A DNA stretch of 32,999 bases from Lachnospiraceae bacterium (GTDB lineage: Bacteria > Bacillota > Clostridia > Lachnospirales > Lachnospiraceae), in assembly GCA_024696005.1 (NCBI GenBank), contig JAILHF010000006.1, forward strand, positions 1 to 32,999, in the 5' to 3' direction. This document shows, piece by piece, positions 23,738-31,259 of the stretch. How positions within the stretch are numbered: the first letter of the stretch is position 1; the number at the start of each line of letters is the position of its first letter. A program made the position numbers and the translations under genes. The notes under the pieces were generated by a model. It saw nothing but the letters and a program-made list of their open reading frames with translations, was not told the origin of the DNA and did not search any database.

Positions 23738-25387
23738 ATGTATCAAAAGAATGAAGTGATAAAATTGCAGATTACGGATCTCGGATCCGATGGGGAAGGT
23801 ATCGGAAAGATAGACGGCTTCCCTTTTTTTGTGAAAGGAGCTGTTCCGGGAGACGAGATCGAGGCCATCGTGATGAAGGTGAAGAAGAATCTGGCCTACG
23901 CCAGGCTTTCACGGATCATAAAGGCCTCGCCTGACCGGGCAGATGCTCCGTGCCCGCATTTCGGTAAATGCGGCGGATGCAGACTGATGCATTTGTCGTA
24001 TGAAGCACAGCTTCGGCATAAGGAAGAGAAGGTGCACAATGCCCTGGTCCGCATCGGCGGATTGAAGCCGCCGGCTGCAGATGCTCCTTTGGCGGCAGAC
24101 ATGCCGCTGCACTATCGGAATAAGGCACAGTACCCTTTCGGCACGGATGCGGAGGGAAAGCCGATCTGCGGTTTTTACGCGGAGCGCAGCCATCGGATCA
24201 TTCCCGCGGAACGCTGTCTTTTAGGAGATGAGGAAGATTCTGCGATCCTCACAAAGATACGGGAGTGGATGCTGGAACACGGTATTCCGGCATACGATGA
24301 GCTGAGCGGGAAGGGGCTGTTGCGCCATGTGCTGCTGAGACGTTCGCGAAGCAGCGGACAGCGCATGGTCTGCCTTGTCATCAATGCGCAGAAACTGCCG
24401 CACGCGGAGGAACTCTGCAGGAAGCTTGCAGACTTGGAAAACATGCACTCGGTCTGCATCAGCGTGAATACAAAGAATACGAATGTGATCATGGGGGAGG
24501 AGATCCGCTGTCTTTGGGGAGAAGAGCGGATCACGGACAGCCTGCGCTGCGGAGATGATAAAGAATTGTTCTTTACGATCTCTCCTCTTTCGTTTTATCA
24601 GGTGAATCCCCTGCAGACCGAGAAGCTGTACTCTGCTGCTTTGGAATATGCGCAGCTTGGCGGCGGTGAGATCGTGTGGGATCTTTATTGCGGGATCGGA
24701 ACGATATCACTGTTTCTGGCAGGAAAGGCCGGAAAGGTTTATGGTGTTGAGATTGTTCCGCAGGCTGTTGAAGATGCCCGGGAAAATGCCCGAAGAAACG
24801 GGATCGATAATGCGGAGTTCTTTTGCGGAGCAGCGGAGGACCTGGCACCGGGGCTGCTGAAACGGGCCCGTCCGGATATCGTGGTGGTGGATCCGCCGCG
24901 TAAAGGACTGGATGCAGCCTGCTTGGAAACGATCCTGACTGCGGCACCCCGCCGCGTGGTGTATGTCAGCTGCGATCCGGCTACACTGGCCCGTGATCTG
25001 CATATCCTGGAAGAGGGAGGTTACCGCCTCGAACGATACAGGATCTGTGACATGTTCCCTCAGACAAGCCATGTCGAGACGGTAGCACTTTTGTCCAAAC
25101 TTTCTGAAGCCAAACATCATATCGAAGTTAAGGTGGATATGGACGAGCTGGATCTGCCCAGTGCTGAGGCTAAGGCAACTTATAAGGAAATACAGGACTG
25201 GGTGCAGGAGATGTACGGATTTCATGTGACGAATCTGAATATTGCGCAGGTAAAGCAGAAGCATGGGATCATCGAGCGGGAGAACTATAACAAGCCCAAG
25301 TCGCCCGATAGTAAACAGCCGGGATGCCCGGAGAAGAAGGTTAAGGCGATAGAGGATGCCATGAGGCATTTTCAGATGATTGAATAG
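23738..25387 (+). CDS. rlmD: 23S rRNA (uracil-C5)-methyltransferase, RlmD/RumA type, with a C-terminal extension
   Basis: This SAM-dependent enzyme methylates a uracil C5 in 23S rRNA (U1939 in the E. coli enzyme; the exact site here is inferred). I place the start at the ATG at 23738, with GAAGGA 7 bases before it inside the yhaM end; a longer frame from 23687 would overlap yhaM. The 549 residues comprise a TRAM domain (about 1-60) and iron-sulfur ligands C72, C78, C81 and probably C160. The SAM motif is DLYCGIGTISLFLAGKAG, followed by VVVDPPRKGLD and the catalytic C412 in VSCDPATLARD. About 95 residues after the usual end (from HHIEVKVDMDEL) form a separate small domain with VTNLNIAQVKQKHGIIERE, often seen fused to methyltransferases in Lachnospiraceae (recalled). 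Its role is unknown. Confidence 0.92.
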   Translation: MYQKNEVIKLQITDLGSDGEGIGKIDGFPFFVKGAVPGDEIEAIVMKVKKNLAYARLSRIIKASPDRADAPCPHFGKCGGCRLMHLSYEAQLRHKEEKVHNALVRIGGLKPPAADAPLAADMPLHYRNKAQYPFGTDAEGKPICGFYAERSHRIIPAERCLLGDEEDSAILTKIREWMLEHGIPAYDELSGKGLLRHVLLRRSRSSGQRMVCLVINAQKLPHAEELCRKLADLENMHSVCISVNTKNTNVIMGEEIRCLWGEERITDSLRCGDDKELFFTISPLSFYQVNPLQTEKLYSAALEYAQLGGGEIVWDLYCGIGTISLFLAGKAGKVYGVEIVPQAVEDARENARRNGIDNAEFFCGAAEDLAPGLLKRARPDIVVVDPPRKGLDAACLETILTAAPRRVVYVSCDPATLARDLHILEEGGYRLERYRICDMFPQTSHVETVALLSKLSEAKHHIEVKVDMDELDLPSAEAKATYKEIQDWVQEMYGFHVTNLNIAQVKQKHGIIERENYNKPKSPDSKQPGCPEKKVKAIEDAMRHFQMIE

Positions 25388-25402
25388 AATACAAAACGTA
25401 TT

Positions 25403-25439
25403 TTACTCCCTCTCGAAAGTGAGCAGGGAGTAATTTTTT
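25403..25439 (+). terminator. terminator after rlmD
   Basis: TTACTCCCT (25403-25411) and AGGGAGTAA (25425-25433) form the main stem, extended by CTC/GAG with a small bulge. T residues follow to 25439. It closes the HtrA-like/yhaM/rlmD unit. Confidence 0.9.
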
Positions 25440-25441
25440 GG

Positions 25442-25470
25442 TTGACAAAACTAATGTAAATTAGTATTAT
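25442..25470 (+). promoter_or_regulatory. promoter with embedded palindromic operator, TetR-DUF998 unit
   Basis: TTGACA (25442-25447) and TATTAT (25465-25470) are 17 bases apart. The spacer contains ACTAAT-GTAA-ATTAGT (25450-25465), a perfect palindrome with 6-base arms that overlaps the first base of the -10. A repressor bound there would block RNA polymerase. The TetR protein encoded next is the obvious candidate. Confidence 0.82.
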
Positions 25471-25508
25471 GACTTATGGTAATAAGTTAACGTTGAGGGC
25501 AAAAACAT

Positions 25509-26138
25509 ATGAACAGAAAAGAAGAGATAATCTATGCAACCTTGGAGCTTGCATCGCTTAGCGGAATGCAGAGTGTTTCCATGTCGCAGATTGCAGACAA
25601 AGTCGGGATTAAGGCTCCGTCCCTGTACAATCATTTTGCATCCAAGGATGAGATTATCCGGGAAATGTACAGCGTATTAAGGCAGCAAGCTCAGAAGAAT
25701 AACACTCGGAAGCCGGTTGATTATTCCGTGTTATTTGAAGAAAGGAGCCTGGAAGAAATACTGATGGAATCTGTAATCTCTTACATGGGGATGATAACCG
25801 ATAAGAATATGATGCAGTTCTTAAAGGTCCTGTACTGTGAACGGGCAACTAACCCAACCGCTGCTAAGATCATGGTAGAAGAAACGGAGCGTATGCTTGC
25901 ACAGTCCAGGGATCTTTTTTACGCATTGGCCGTTCATGGGAAAATAATGAATAAAAATGCGGATATGGCAGCTCTGACATATACATTTACATTACATTCT
26001 CTGATCGATCACCGGATGGATATGATCACGGCAGGCGATGCTGAAAGCTTTGCAGATTCGGAAAGTCCGGTACCTGCTAAGATCATTGATTTTATAAAAT
26101 GGTTCAGTATGCGGATCGGGGGGAACGATAATGAATAA
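25509..26138 (+). CDS. TetR/AcrR-family transcriptional regulator
   Basis: A 209-residue protein. Residues 1-50 form the TetR DNA-binding domain: EEIIYATLELASLSGMQSVS, then MSQIADKVGIKAPSLYNHFA, then SKDEI. The rest is helical and of the ligand-binding type; the ligand is not evident. GAGGG lies 9 bases before the ATG at 25509. The promoter in front holds a palindrome between its -35 and -10 boxes, so self-repression is likely. The reading frame overlaps the downstream DUF998 gene by 8 bases, which places that membrane protein under the same control. The region is AT-richer than the rlmD unit to its left. Secure as to family; the biological signal is unknown. Confidence 0.92.
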   Translation: MNRKEEIIYATLELASLSGMQSVSMSQIADKVGIKAPSLYNHFASKDEIIREMYSVLRQQAQKNNTRKPVDYSVLFEERSLEEILMESVISYMGMITDKNMMQFLKVLYCERATNPTAAKIMVEETERMLAQSRDLFYALAVHGKIMNKNADMAALTYTFTLHSLIDHRMDMITAGDAESFADSESPVPAKIIDFIKWFSMRIGGNDNE

Positions 26139-26814
26139 GAAGCTGATAAACTGGATCGGCCTTTTGGGAGTGGCAGCACTTATTTCATATGCTGCTGCAA
26201 TCATTTTTTCGCCGTTGGCATTTCCGGGATATAACTGGATGGAACAGGCGGCAAGCGACCTGTCTGCGGACTCTGCACCATCGAGGCATCTGTGGAGTCG
26301 GCTTGCGGCAATATATGAATCAGGCAGTGTGGTATGTGCGACGTGCATAGCCATATTTGTGTCAGAGAGAAAGATATCTACCCACTTATTCAGACTTGGT
26401 ATCTATCTTTTCACGATCATGAGCTGGATATCCAAGGTTGGATATCAGATGTTTGCTCTGTCTGATGCAGGTAAGGATATTGCGGGAGTTCAGGAAGTCA
26501 TGCACATGGTCGTTACAGTATTTGTTGTATTACTGTCCATAGTTTCGCTGGTTCTTCTGATCATTGCCGGATGTAAGGATAAAAAAGTAAGGGGAATTGG
26601 CATTTGGGCTGCAGTAGCGCTTGCCCTGATGTTCGTGGGACCGGTAGGAATGATGGCTTTCCCTCCGGAATACTTTGGTGTATTTGAAAGATTCAGTACA
26701 TTTGCGGCGGTAGGTTATAACGCTGTCCTCGGAATATATTTGTTTGACGGATTCAGGAAGGCGCAGGCGGATAATAAGGGGTGTTATACGAGTGAAAATG
26801 AGAAATGGTACTGA
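26131..26814 (+). CDS. DUF998-family membrane protein
   Basis: A 227-residue integral membrane protein with about six hydrophobic helices, beginning LINWIGLLGVAALISYAAAI. The signature YNWMEQAASDLSADSAPSRH after helix 1 is typical of DUF998 proteins (function unknown). The start at 26131 has GGGGG about 7 bases upstream and overlaps the end of the TetR gene, so the two are translationally linked. The last residues (GCYTSENEKWY) look unlike a membrane-protein end. A small second frame starts inside this end at 26805, so a recent frameshift or a fused remnant is possible. No catalytic residues can be named. Confidence 0.8.
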   Translation: MNKKLINWIGLLGVAALISYAAAIIFSPLAFPGYNWMEQAASDLSADSAPSRHLWSRLAAIYESGSVVCATCIAIFVSERKISTHLFRLGIYLFTIMSWISKVGYQMFALSDAGKDIAGVQEVMHMVVTVFVVLLSIVSLVLLIIAGCKDKKVRGIGIWAAVALALMFVGPVGMMAFPPEYFGVFERFSTFAAVGYNAVLGIYLFDGFRKAQADNKGCYTSENEKWY

Positions 26815-26957
26815 TATTAGTCTTTGTGCTCGGAGCCAAAATTACAGGCAAAGAACTCAGCGATATCAGTAACTGGTGGACTATTGTAGCCACGATAGTA
26901 AACATTATTACAATCATAATGCTCATTCTTGTATCGAAAAAGAATAATATGACATAA
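26805..26957 (+). CDS. small single-helix membrane protein or remnant (50 residues)
   Basis: An ATG at 26805 overlaps the DUF998 stop region and opens a frame of 50 codons to TAA at 26955. The product starts MVLILVFVLGAKITGKELSD, then ISNWWTIVATIVNIITIIML, and ends SKKNNMT. It has two hydrophobic stretches, a Trp pair at the membrane edge and a basic tail, as a real membrane protein would. There is no good ribosome site; only overlap with the gene before it could drive translation. It could be a small partner of the DUF998 protein or the surviving tail of a larger membrane protein. I do not recognise the family. Confidence 0.45.
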   Translation: MVLILVFVLGAKITGKELSDISNWWTIVATIVNIITIIMLILVSKKNNMT

Positions 26958-27058
26958 TCTATGATTCCGGGATTTTATGAGACTATGTGCAATATGTAAC
27001 TTGCAGTTTTGTACACGGTCGTTAAGCATGAAGTTTAAGAGTCAAGGAGAGGAAAAGA

Positions 27059-27862
27059 ATGGAAAAAAGTGAAAAATTCAACAAAAAATTGTTTATCGAC
27101 CATCTTTTGATTACGTTCCCTATTATGCTTATTTGCTGGGGACTGTGTATCGTTTTGGGACTAAATGGGATAACAATATCAGAACATCCGTGGATATTTT
27201 TGCCTTATGGAATGGGAGCATGGTCAACAACGATAGCATCATATATTGCTCTGAAAAAGAATGATGAAGTAACAGGTTTCAAGGATTGGCTGAAGAATGT
27301 TTTTGATTTTAGACACAACGGAACGCTATATATTGTGGCAATAGGCATAGCGGTACTCCAGGCACTTATGATGTGTATCCTTGATGGGTATGAAAAGGTA
27401 GCGCCAATATATATGATCATTCTCTCGCTTCCCATAATGTTTATCGGTGGCGGAATTGAGGAAGTGGGCTGGAGATATATAACATTTCCTGAACTGGATA
27501 AGAAGTTCGGCTTTTTTGCAGCTGCCATTATAACGGGTATGATTTGGGCACTGTGGCATCTTCCGCTGTTCTTTATTCCAGGCGTGAATCAGTATGGGAG
27601 GAACTTCGCAGTATTTACCATAAATGTCATTGGTGCGAGTTTTGGACTGGCGGCAATAAGAAAGGCATTCAGTAGCGTGTGGCTATGCATATTGTGTCAC
27701 ATGTTTATAAATGCGATACCCGAGGTATTCCGTTATGATCTTTACGGCAGTTATAAGGCAGGTATTATTACGACTGTTGTATTGATTATTGTTTCTTCGG
27801 TTATTGTCAGAACCTGCAAAACAAAGAATATGATTGATGAAGGTTATAATGATGTCACATGA
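27059..27862 (+). CDS. CPBP-family intramembrane metalloprotease
   Basis: A 267-residue membrane protein of the CPBP (type II CAAX prenyl protease/bacteriocin-processing) family, with about seven or eight helices. The catalytic motifs are complete: E134-E135-V-G-W-R139, H167 in WALWHLPLF and H214 in CHMFINA. Bacterial members act in membrane-protein processing, peptide maturation or self-immunity to bacteriocins; which of these applies here is not shown. AAGGAGAGG lies about 7 bases before the ATG. It follows the TetR-DUF998 genes by about 100 bases without a clear terminator, so it may belong to that unit. No bacteriocin precursor is visible nearby. The family call is strong. Confidence 0.9.
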   Translation: MEKSEKFNKKLFIDHLLITFPIMLICWGLCIVLGLNGITISEHPWIFLPYGMGAWSTTIASYIALKKNDEVTGFKDWLKNVFDFRHNGTLYIVAIGIAVLQALMMCILDGYEKVAPIYMIILSLPIMFIGGGIEEVGWRYITFPELDKKFGFFAAAIITGMIWALWHLPLFFIPGVNQYGRNFAVFTINVIGASFGLAAIRKAFSSVWLCILCHMFINAIPEVFRYDLYGSYKAGIITTVVLIIVSSVIVRTCKTKNMIDEGYNDVT

Positions 27863-27952
27863 GATAAAGGAAATATCATATAAAAGTAAAATGTTTTATG
27901 GCATAGCAATATCTTCTTGATGAGAACAAGATGCAATAGAGGAGGAGTATAA

Positions 27953-28393
27953 GTGGATATCTGGGAAAGTTTATATGATAGGGCAAAGGCAGAGTATCAT
28001 CCGGAAGATGTATCGCCGTTTGTTATGGCTCATCATGTGGTTTGTGCCCTTGAAGCGGAGAATGGAGAAATATATACAGGCTTCTGCATTGAAGCCTGCA
28101 GTGGTGTCATGAATCTTTGTGCAGAAAGAGTAGCTACCCTTAATATGTATGTAAACAGTGGGCAGACTGTGATTAAACGGTTGATTGCATTTCGGGATGA
28201 GCCGCCGACAGAGGGCATAGAGGGAAGCGGTATGCCTTGTGGAGCATGCAGAGAATTTCTGATGCAGCTGTCATATGAGAACCGCAACATGGAGATCATG
28301 ACCGATTATGCAGCAAGAAAAACCGTCACACTTGGCGAATTGATGCCGGGATGGTGGGGAGAAAGAAGATATAAGGCTGGAGAGGATTCATAA
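27953..28393 (+). CDS. cytidine deaminase-like zinc hydrolase
   Basis: A 146-residue protein with the cytidine deaminase fold. The zinc and catalytic motifs are C56-A-E58 in NLCAERVA and P-C96-G-A-C99 in PCGACREFL, as in cytidine deaminases and blasticidin-S-type deaminases. The substrate is probably cytidine, deoxycytidine or a modified nucleoside, and cannot be fixed from sequence alone. It starts with GTG at 27953; GGAGGAG (27941-27947) lies 5 bases before it and there is no suitable ATG. It is a single gene ended by a good terminator. It lies between the CPBP protease and a TetR gene, in an area of unrelated accessory genes. Confidence 0.85.
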   Translation: MDIWESLYDRAKAEYHPEDVSPFVMAHHVVCALEAENGEIYTGFCIEACSGVMNLCAERVATLNMYVNSGQTVIKRLIAFRDEPPTEGIEGSGMPCGACREFLMQLSYENRNMEIMTDYAARKTVTLGELMPGWWGERRYKAGEDS

Positions 28394-28424
28394 ACGAGTT
28401 CACACCGCAATACGTTATTTCAGG

Positions 28425-28453
28425 CATCCGGAGAGAAATCTTCGGATGTTTTT
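28425..28453 (+). terminator. terminator after the deaminase gene
   Basis: CATCCGGAGA (28425-28434), a GAAA loop and TCTTCGGATG (28439-28448) form a 10-bp stem with one G-T pair, followed by TTTTTC. The next promoter's -35 box begins at 28455. Confidence 0.88.
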
Positions 28454-28454
28454 C

Positions 28455-28494
28455 TTGACAAAAAAATAATAAATGCTTACAATAAACAGAGCAT
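28455..28494 (+). promoter_or_regulatory. promoter and possible operator of the third TetR gene
   Basis: TTGACA (28455-28460), a 17-base spacer and TACAAT (28478-28483). An inverted repeat ATGCT (28473-28477) and AGCAT (28490-28494) spans the -10 box and the expected start site, a plausible operator. The predicted transcript start near 28490 also decides the start codon of the gene. Confidence 0.75.
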
Positions 28495-28523
28495 ATACTC
28501 GGTTTATAGATATGGAGAATGAT

Positions 28524-29108
28524 ATGGAAAAAGGAAACAGAAAAAAGAGAGAGCTTCAGAATGCACTAAAAATGCTGGCAATCGAGAAGGGCTATGCCAA
28601 TGTCACAATGAAAGATATAGGTGAATACGTCGGTCTGTCTGTAGGGGGTCTCTATCATCACTATCATGATGTGGAGGATATATTCAAAGATCTGATAGAG
28701 AGTGAGACCGGTGATGTCTGGGATGGGTTTTCGGATGCAAGCAGTTTCGATGAACTTATGGAAGCACTTGATACCTATTTCGATGCAGAGAAAAAGGAAT
28801 TGCTTGGTCAGGTGCCGACTGTAAATACCCTTATGTATGAGTATTACTTCAGTAAGCCCGAAACGGAACGCATAATCATCATGAAACAGTCGCATGATTC
28901 TGTTGTCACTGAAATGACAAAAATACTTGCCAAAGTGTATGGGGATAAGAAACTGAGTTTAAGAATGTCCGAGCATATCTGTGTTGTGCTTCAGGGTCTT
29001 ACAAGCCTGTCCTTCTCAGGGTGTATCAGTAAGAAGATTATAGAGGAAGAGTTCGGGATGCTTAAGGCATACCTCAGTAGTAATTATAATGCGAAAGGGG
29101 ACAGATAA
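28524..29108 (+). CDS. TetR/AcrR-family transcriptional regulator
   Basis: A 194-residue protein when started at the ATG at 28524. An upstream in-frame ATG at 28473 lies before the predicted transcript start, so it cannot be used; GGAGA (28514-28518) is 5 bases before 28524. Residues about 5-50 are the DNA-binding domain: KKRELQNALKMLAIEKGYAN, then VTMKDIGEYVGLSVGGLYHH, then YHDVED. The C-terminal part is helical. The stop is one base before the start of a broken alpha/beta hydrolase gene, so the two formed a unit, and the hydrolase was probably the regulated gene. The regulator itself looks intact. Confidence 0.88.
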   Translation: MEKGNRKKRELQNALKMLAIEKGYANVTMKDIGEYVGLSVGGLYHHYHDVEDIFKDLIESETGDVWDGFSDASSFDELMEALDTYFDAEKKELLGQVPTVNTLMYEYYFSKPETERIIIMKQSHDSVVTEMTKILAKVYGDKKLSLRMSEHICVVLQGLTSLSFSGCISKKIIEEEFGMLKAYLSSNYNAKGDR

Positions 29109-29109
29109 C

Positions 29110-30041
29110 ATGAATTTGACACAGTATACGGTGGAAAAAGACGGTTTCTGCGGATTGTTTTCACCAATCAAAGAAAACAAAAAAGCTGTTATCATCGTTT
29201 TGGAGGATGGACACCCGGACAGCTTGATAGTTAAGACTGCGATGAAGTGGCTGAACAGGTCAGGTGTTTCTGCTATGGGTATCGGACCTTAGAAATATAT
29301 GAAAGGTGTTCACAACTGGCCTTTGGAGAATGTTGAGAACGCAGTTCATTTTCTTCAGTCTCAGGGGTATGAAAGGTTTGGTGTGATCGGCAGCTCGTTC
29401 GGAAGCAATATGGCTCTTTCTGCAGCCGCGAGAATACCTGAAATCACGCTTACCATCGCTCTTACTCCGATGGACTGGGTATATTGGGGAATATTTAATG
29501 ATAAGCTGGACGGAACTTTGGAAAGACCTGCCGATGGTGAATCGGCATTTTCATGGAGAGGAAAGCCTTTGCCGTATATGCCCTCACCATATAAACATCC
29601 GGATTACTGGAACATGTTTAAGAAAGAGGGAAAACAGCGGGGGATGCTGCTTGCAGTGCTTGATCTTCATAACCTCGCAGAAGAAAAGCATCATGTGACG
29701 GAAGATGAAAGAATCCCTGTTGAAAAGATAGGTGGCTATCTGATTCTCGCCGGAGCAAAGGACGATGTTGCATGGAACACCTGCAGGGGTATATCCAGGA
29801 TGACGAAAAGAGTTGAAGAATCCGAGAACAACTGCAATCTGAAGGTTCTCATTTATGATCATTGCGGTCATTTTATTTTCCGGAATCCATGATGAAGCTG
29901 CTACTCCCACGTTTTTTGGTCGATCTTATCATCCCGCGCATTTTTAGTAAATCTAAAGGGTTTGTAAAAGAATGCCGCAGGAGTCGCATCGACCTCGATG
30001 AACATATCCAATCGACCATCAGAGAATGGAGTAATCTTTAA
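29110..30041 (+). pseudogene. broken alpha/beta hydrolase (acyl-CoA thioester hydrolase/BAAT-type)
   Basis: The frame starts at the ATG at 29110, one base after the TetR stop. It reads about 60 codons, meets TAG at 29290-29292, then continues in the same frame with GVHNWPLENVENAVHFLQSQ, the nucleophile elbow G-S-S-F-G (Ser codon at 29395), an Asp region LAGAKDDVAW and the His region DHCGHFIF. A TGA at 29890 stops it, but the next frame from 29889 continues with KLLLPRFLVDL and SRIDLDEHIQSTIREW to TAA at 30039, a normal ending for this family. So one nonsense codon and one frameshift split a hydrolase of about 310 residues. A peptide made from the middle part would still hold the triad, so residual function is possible but unlikely. 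Bases 30042-30097 hold the next gene's ribosome site. Confidence 0.8.
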
Positions 30042-30097
30042 AGATGATTAGCAATTCATTGATTTTTAAAATGAAAGGAATGTAAAGGAACAATTTT

Positions 30098-30799
30098 ATG
30101 GAGGATAAACTTTTAGTGCCTACGAAAATGTTGGATTATGAGTCTCAAAGTATACGGCAACTCATAGAAGAGAGAGGTTGGAAGAAGCTTTCGGAGTTTG
30201 ATCGGATAAAATCAATATATACATATGTGAGGGATGAAATCCTTTTCGGTTATAATATCGACGATGATATTCCTGCATCAAAGGTTTTGTCGGACGGTTA
30301 TGGGCAGTGCAACACAAAAGGAACTCTTTTTATGGCGCTTCTGCGTGCGTGTGGGATTCCCTGCCGGGTGCATGGATTTACGATTGATAAGAAGCTTCAA
30401 AAGGGAGCAATGACAGGATTTGTTTATCGTAATGCTCCGCAGAATGTTTTTCACAGCTGGGTTGAGGTTTACTTCGAGGGCACATGGTATGAGCTTGAGG
30501 CATTCATATTAGACAAGACATATCTGGAAAAATTACAGGAACTGAATCGGGATTGCATCGGAGCATTTTGTGGATACGGAGTTGCGGTAAAGGATTTTAG
30601 AAATCCGGTTATTGATTTTGACAGAAACAACACATATATCCAAAGCGAAGGGATAAATCAGGACTTCGGAATCTATGATTGCCCGGATGATCTGTTAAAG
30701 GAACATCATCAGGAACTGTCGCCGATAAAGAAATTTGCTTACCGGCACTATGGCAGACATATGATGAACAGAAATGTGAAGAAAATCAGAGGGGACTAA
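30098..30799 (+). CDS. transglutaminase-like (cysteine protease fold) protein
   Basis: A 233-residue cytoplasmic protein with a transglutaminase-like core. C71 lies in GYGQCNTKGTLFMALLRACG, which is followed by IPCRV. H119 lies in HSWVEVYF. The acidic third residue is probably a Glu in WYELEA, where Asp is more usual. Bacterial members are mostly peptidases or amidohydrolases, not cross-linking enzymes. There is no signal peptide or membrane segment. AAAGGA lies about 9 bases before the ATG. It is preceded by the broken hydrolase and followed by a strong terminator. The substrate is unknown. Confidence 0.85.
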   Translation: MEDKLLVPTKMLDYESQSIRQLIEERGWKKLSEFDRIKSIYTYVRDEILFGYNIDDDIPASKVLSDGYGQCNTKGTLFMALLRACGIPCRVHGFTIDKKLQKGAMTGFVYRNAPQNVFHSWVEVYFEGTWYELEAFILDKTYLEKLQELNRDCIGAFCGYGVAVKDFRNPVIDFDRNNTYIQSEGINQDFGIYDCPDDLLKEHHQELSPIKKFAYRHYGRHMMNRNVKKIRGD

Positions 30800-30830
30800 T
30801 TGCTCTGGTGAATATAATTCGATAAACACT

Positions 30831-30878
30831 AACGATAGAATATGCCGGAGATATATCAAGCGTATTCTATCGTTTTTT
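30831..30878 (+). terminator. terminator after the transglutaminase-like gene
   Basis: AACGATAGAATA (30831-30842) and TATTCTATCGTT (30863-30874) form a perfect 12-bp stem, which can extend a few pairs further, with T residues to 30878. It overlaps the stop codon of the reverse-strand XRE remnant at 30867. Confidence 0.88.
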
Positions 30879-31259
30879 CTTCTTTGATGGTTTGTCTGGA
30901 TTTATGAGTTTTTTTCGTTCCGGGTCAGAGTGATTTCGTTTCATGATCTGAAGATACTCGAACAGCTCGCTTCTTGCGACATCATCTAACACGAAAAAAT
31001 CAGCGATAAGGTTATCAACGATGTTCAGCTCTGTATAATCAAATTTTTTCAGCAGATCAAAAGTCTTTTCAGAAACGTATGCCTTCTTGTAAAAAGATGT
31101 CATCATGATTTCTTTGTCTGAAGGCAGTTCGGGAAGAGTATGTCCGGGGGCATAGGGATTATCTTTACATATGGAATTGATCGGTATGTCGAGAATGTTA
31201 GAAATCTTTAACGCAGTATCAAATCTGATTGCGGTATCCCTTTGAATAATAGAGTAAAT
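30867..31259 (-). pseudogene. XRE-family regulator lacking its N-terminal helix-turn-helix start
   Basis: Reading on the reverse strand from about 31259, the frame gives QIYSIIQRDTAIRFDTALKI and SNILDIPINSI, the second half of an XRE-type helix-turn-helix. About 90 residues follow, with FYKKAYVSEKTFDLLKKFDY and a Lys-rich end, stopping at TAG (30869-30867). The first half of the helix-turn-helix and any start codon are missing. The frame is open further upstream only because it runs antisense through the YhcG fragment. The break falls at the start of the first palindrome near 31261. The protein would not bind DNA normally. Confidence 0.65.

Noticed and set aside
511-29292. Possible reassignment of TAG as a sense codon, because two frames (511 and 29290) continue past TAG
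   Set aside because: TAG ends the conserved RlmD and the giant gene at normal positions, and both read-through cases carry other damage (missing domains or a frameshift). Ordinary pseudogene decay explains them.
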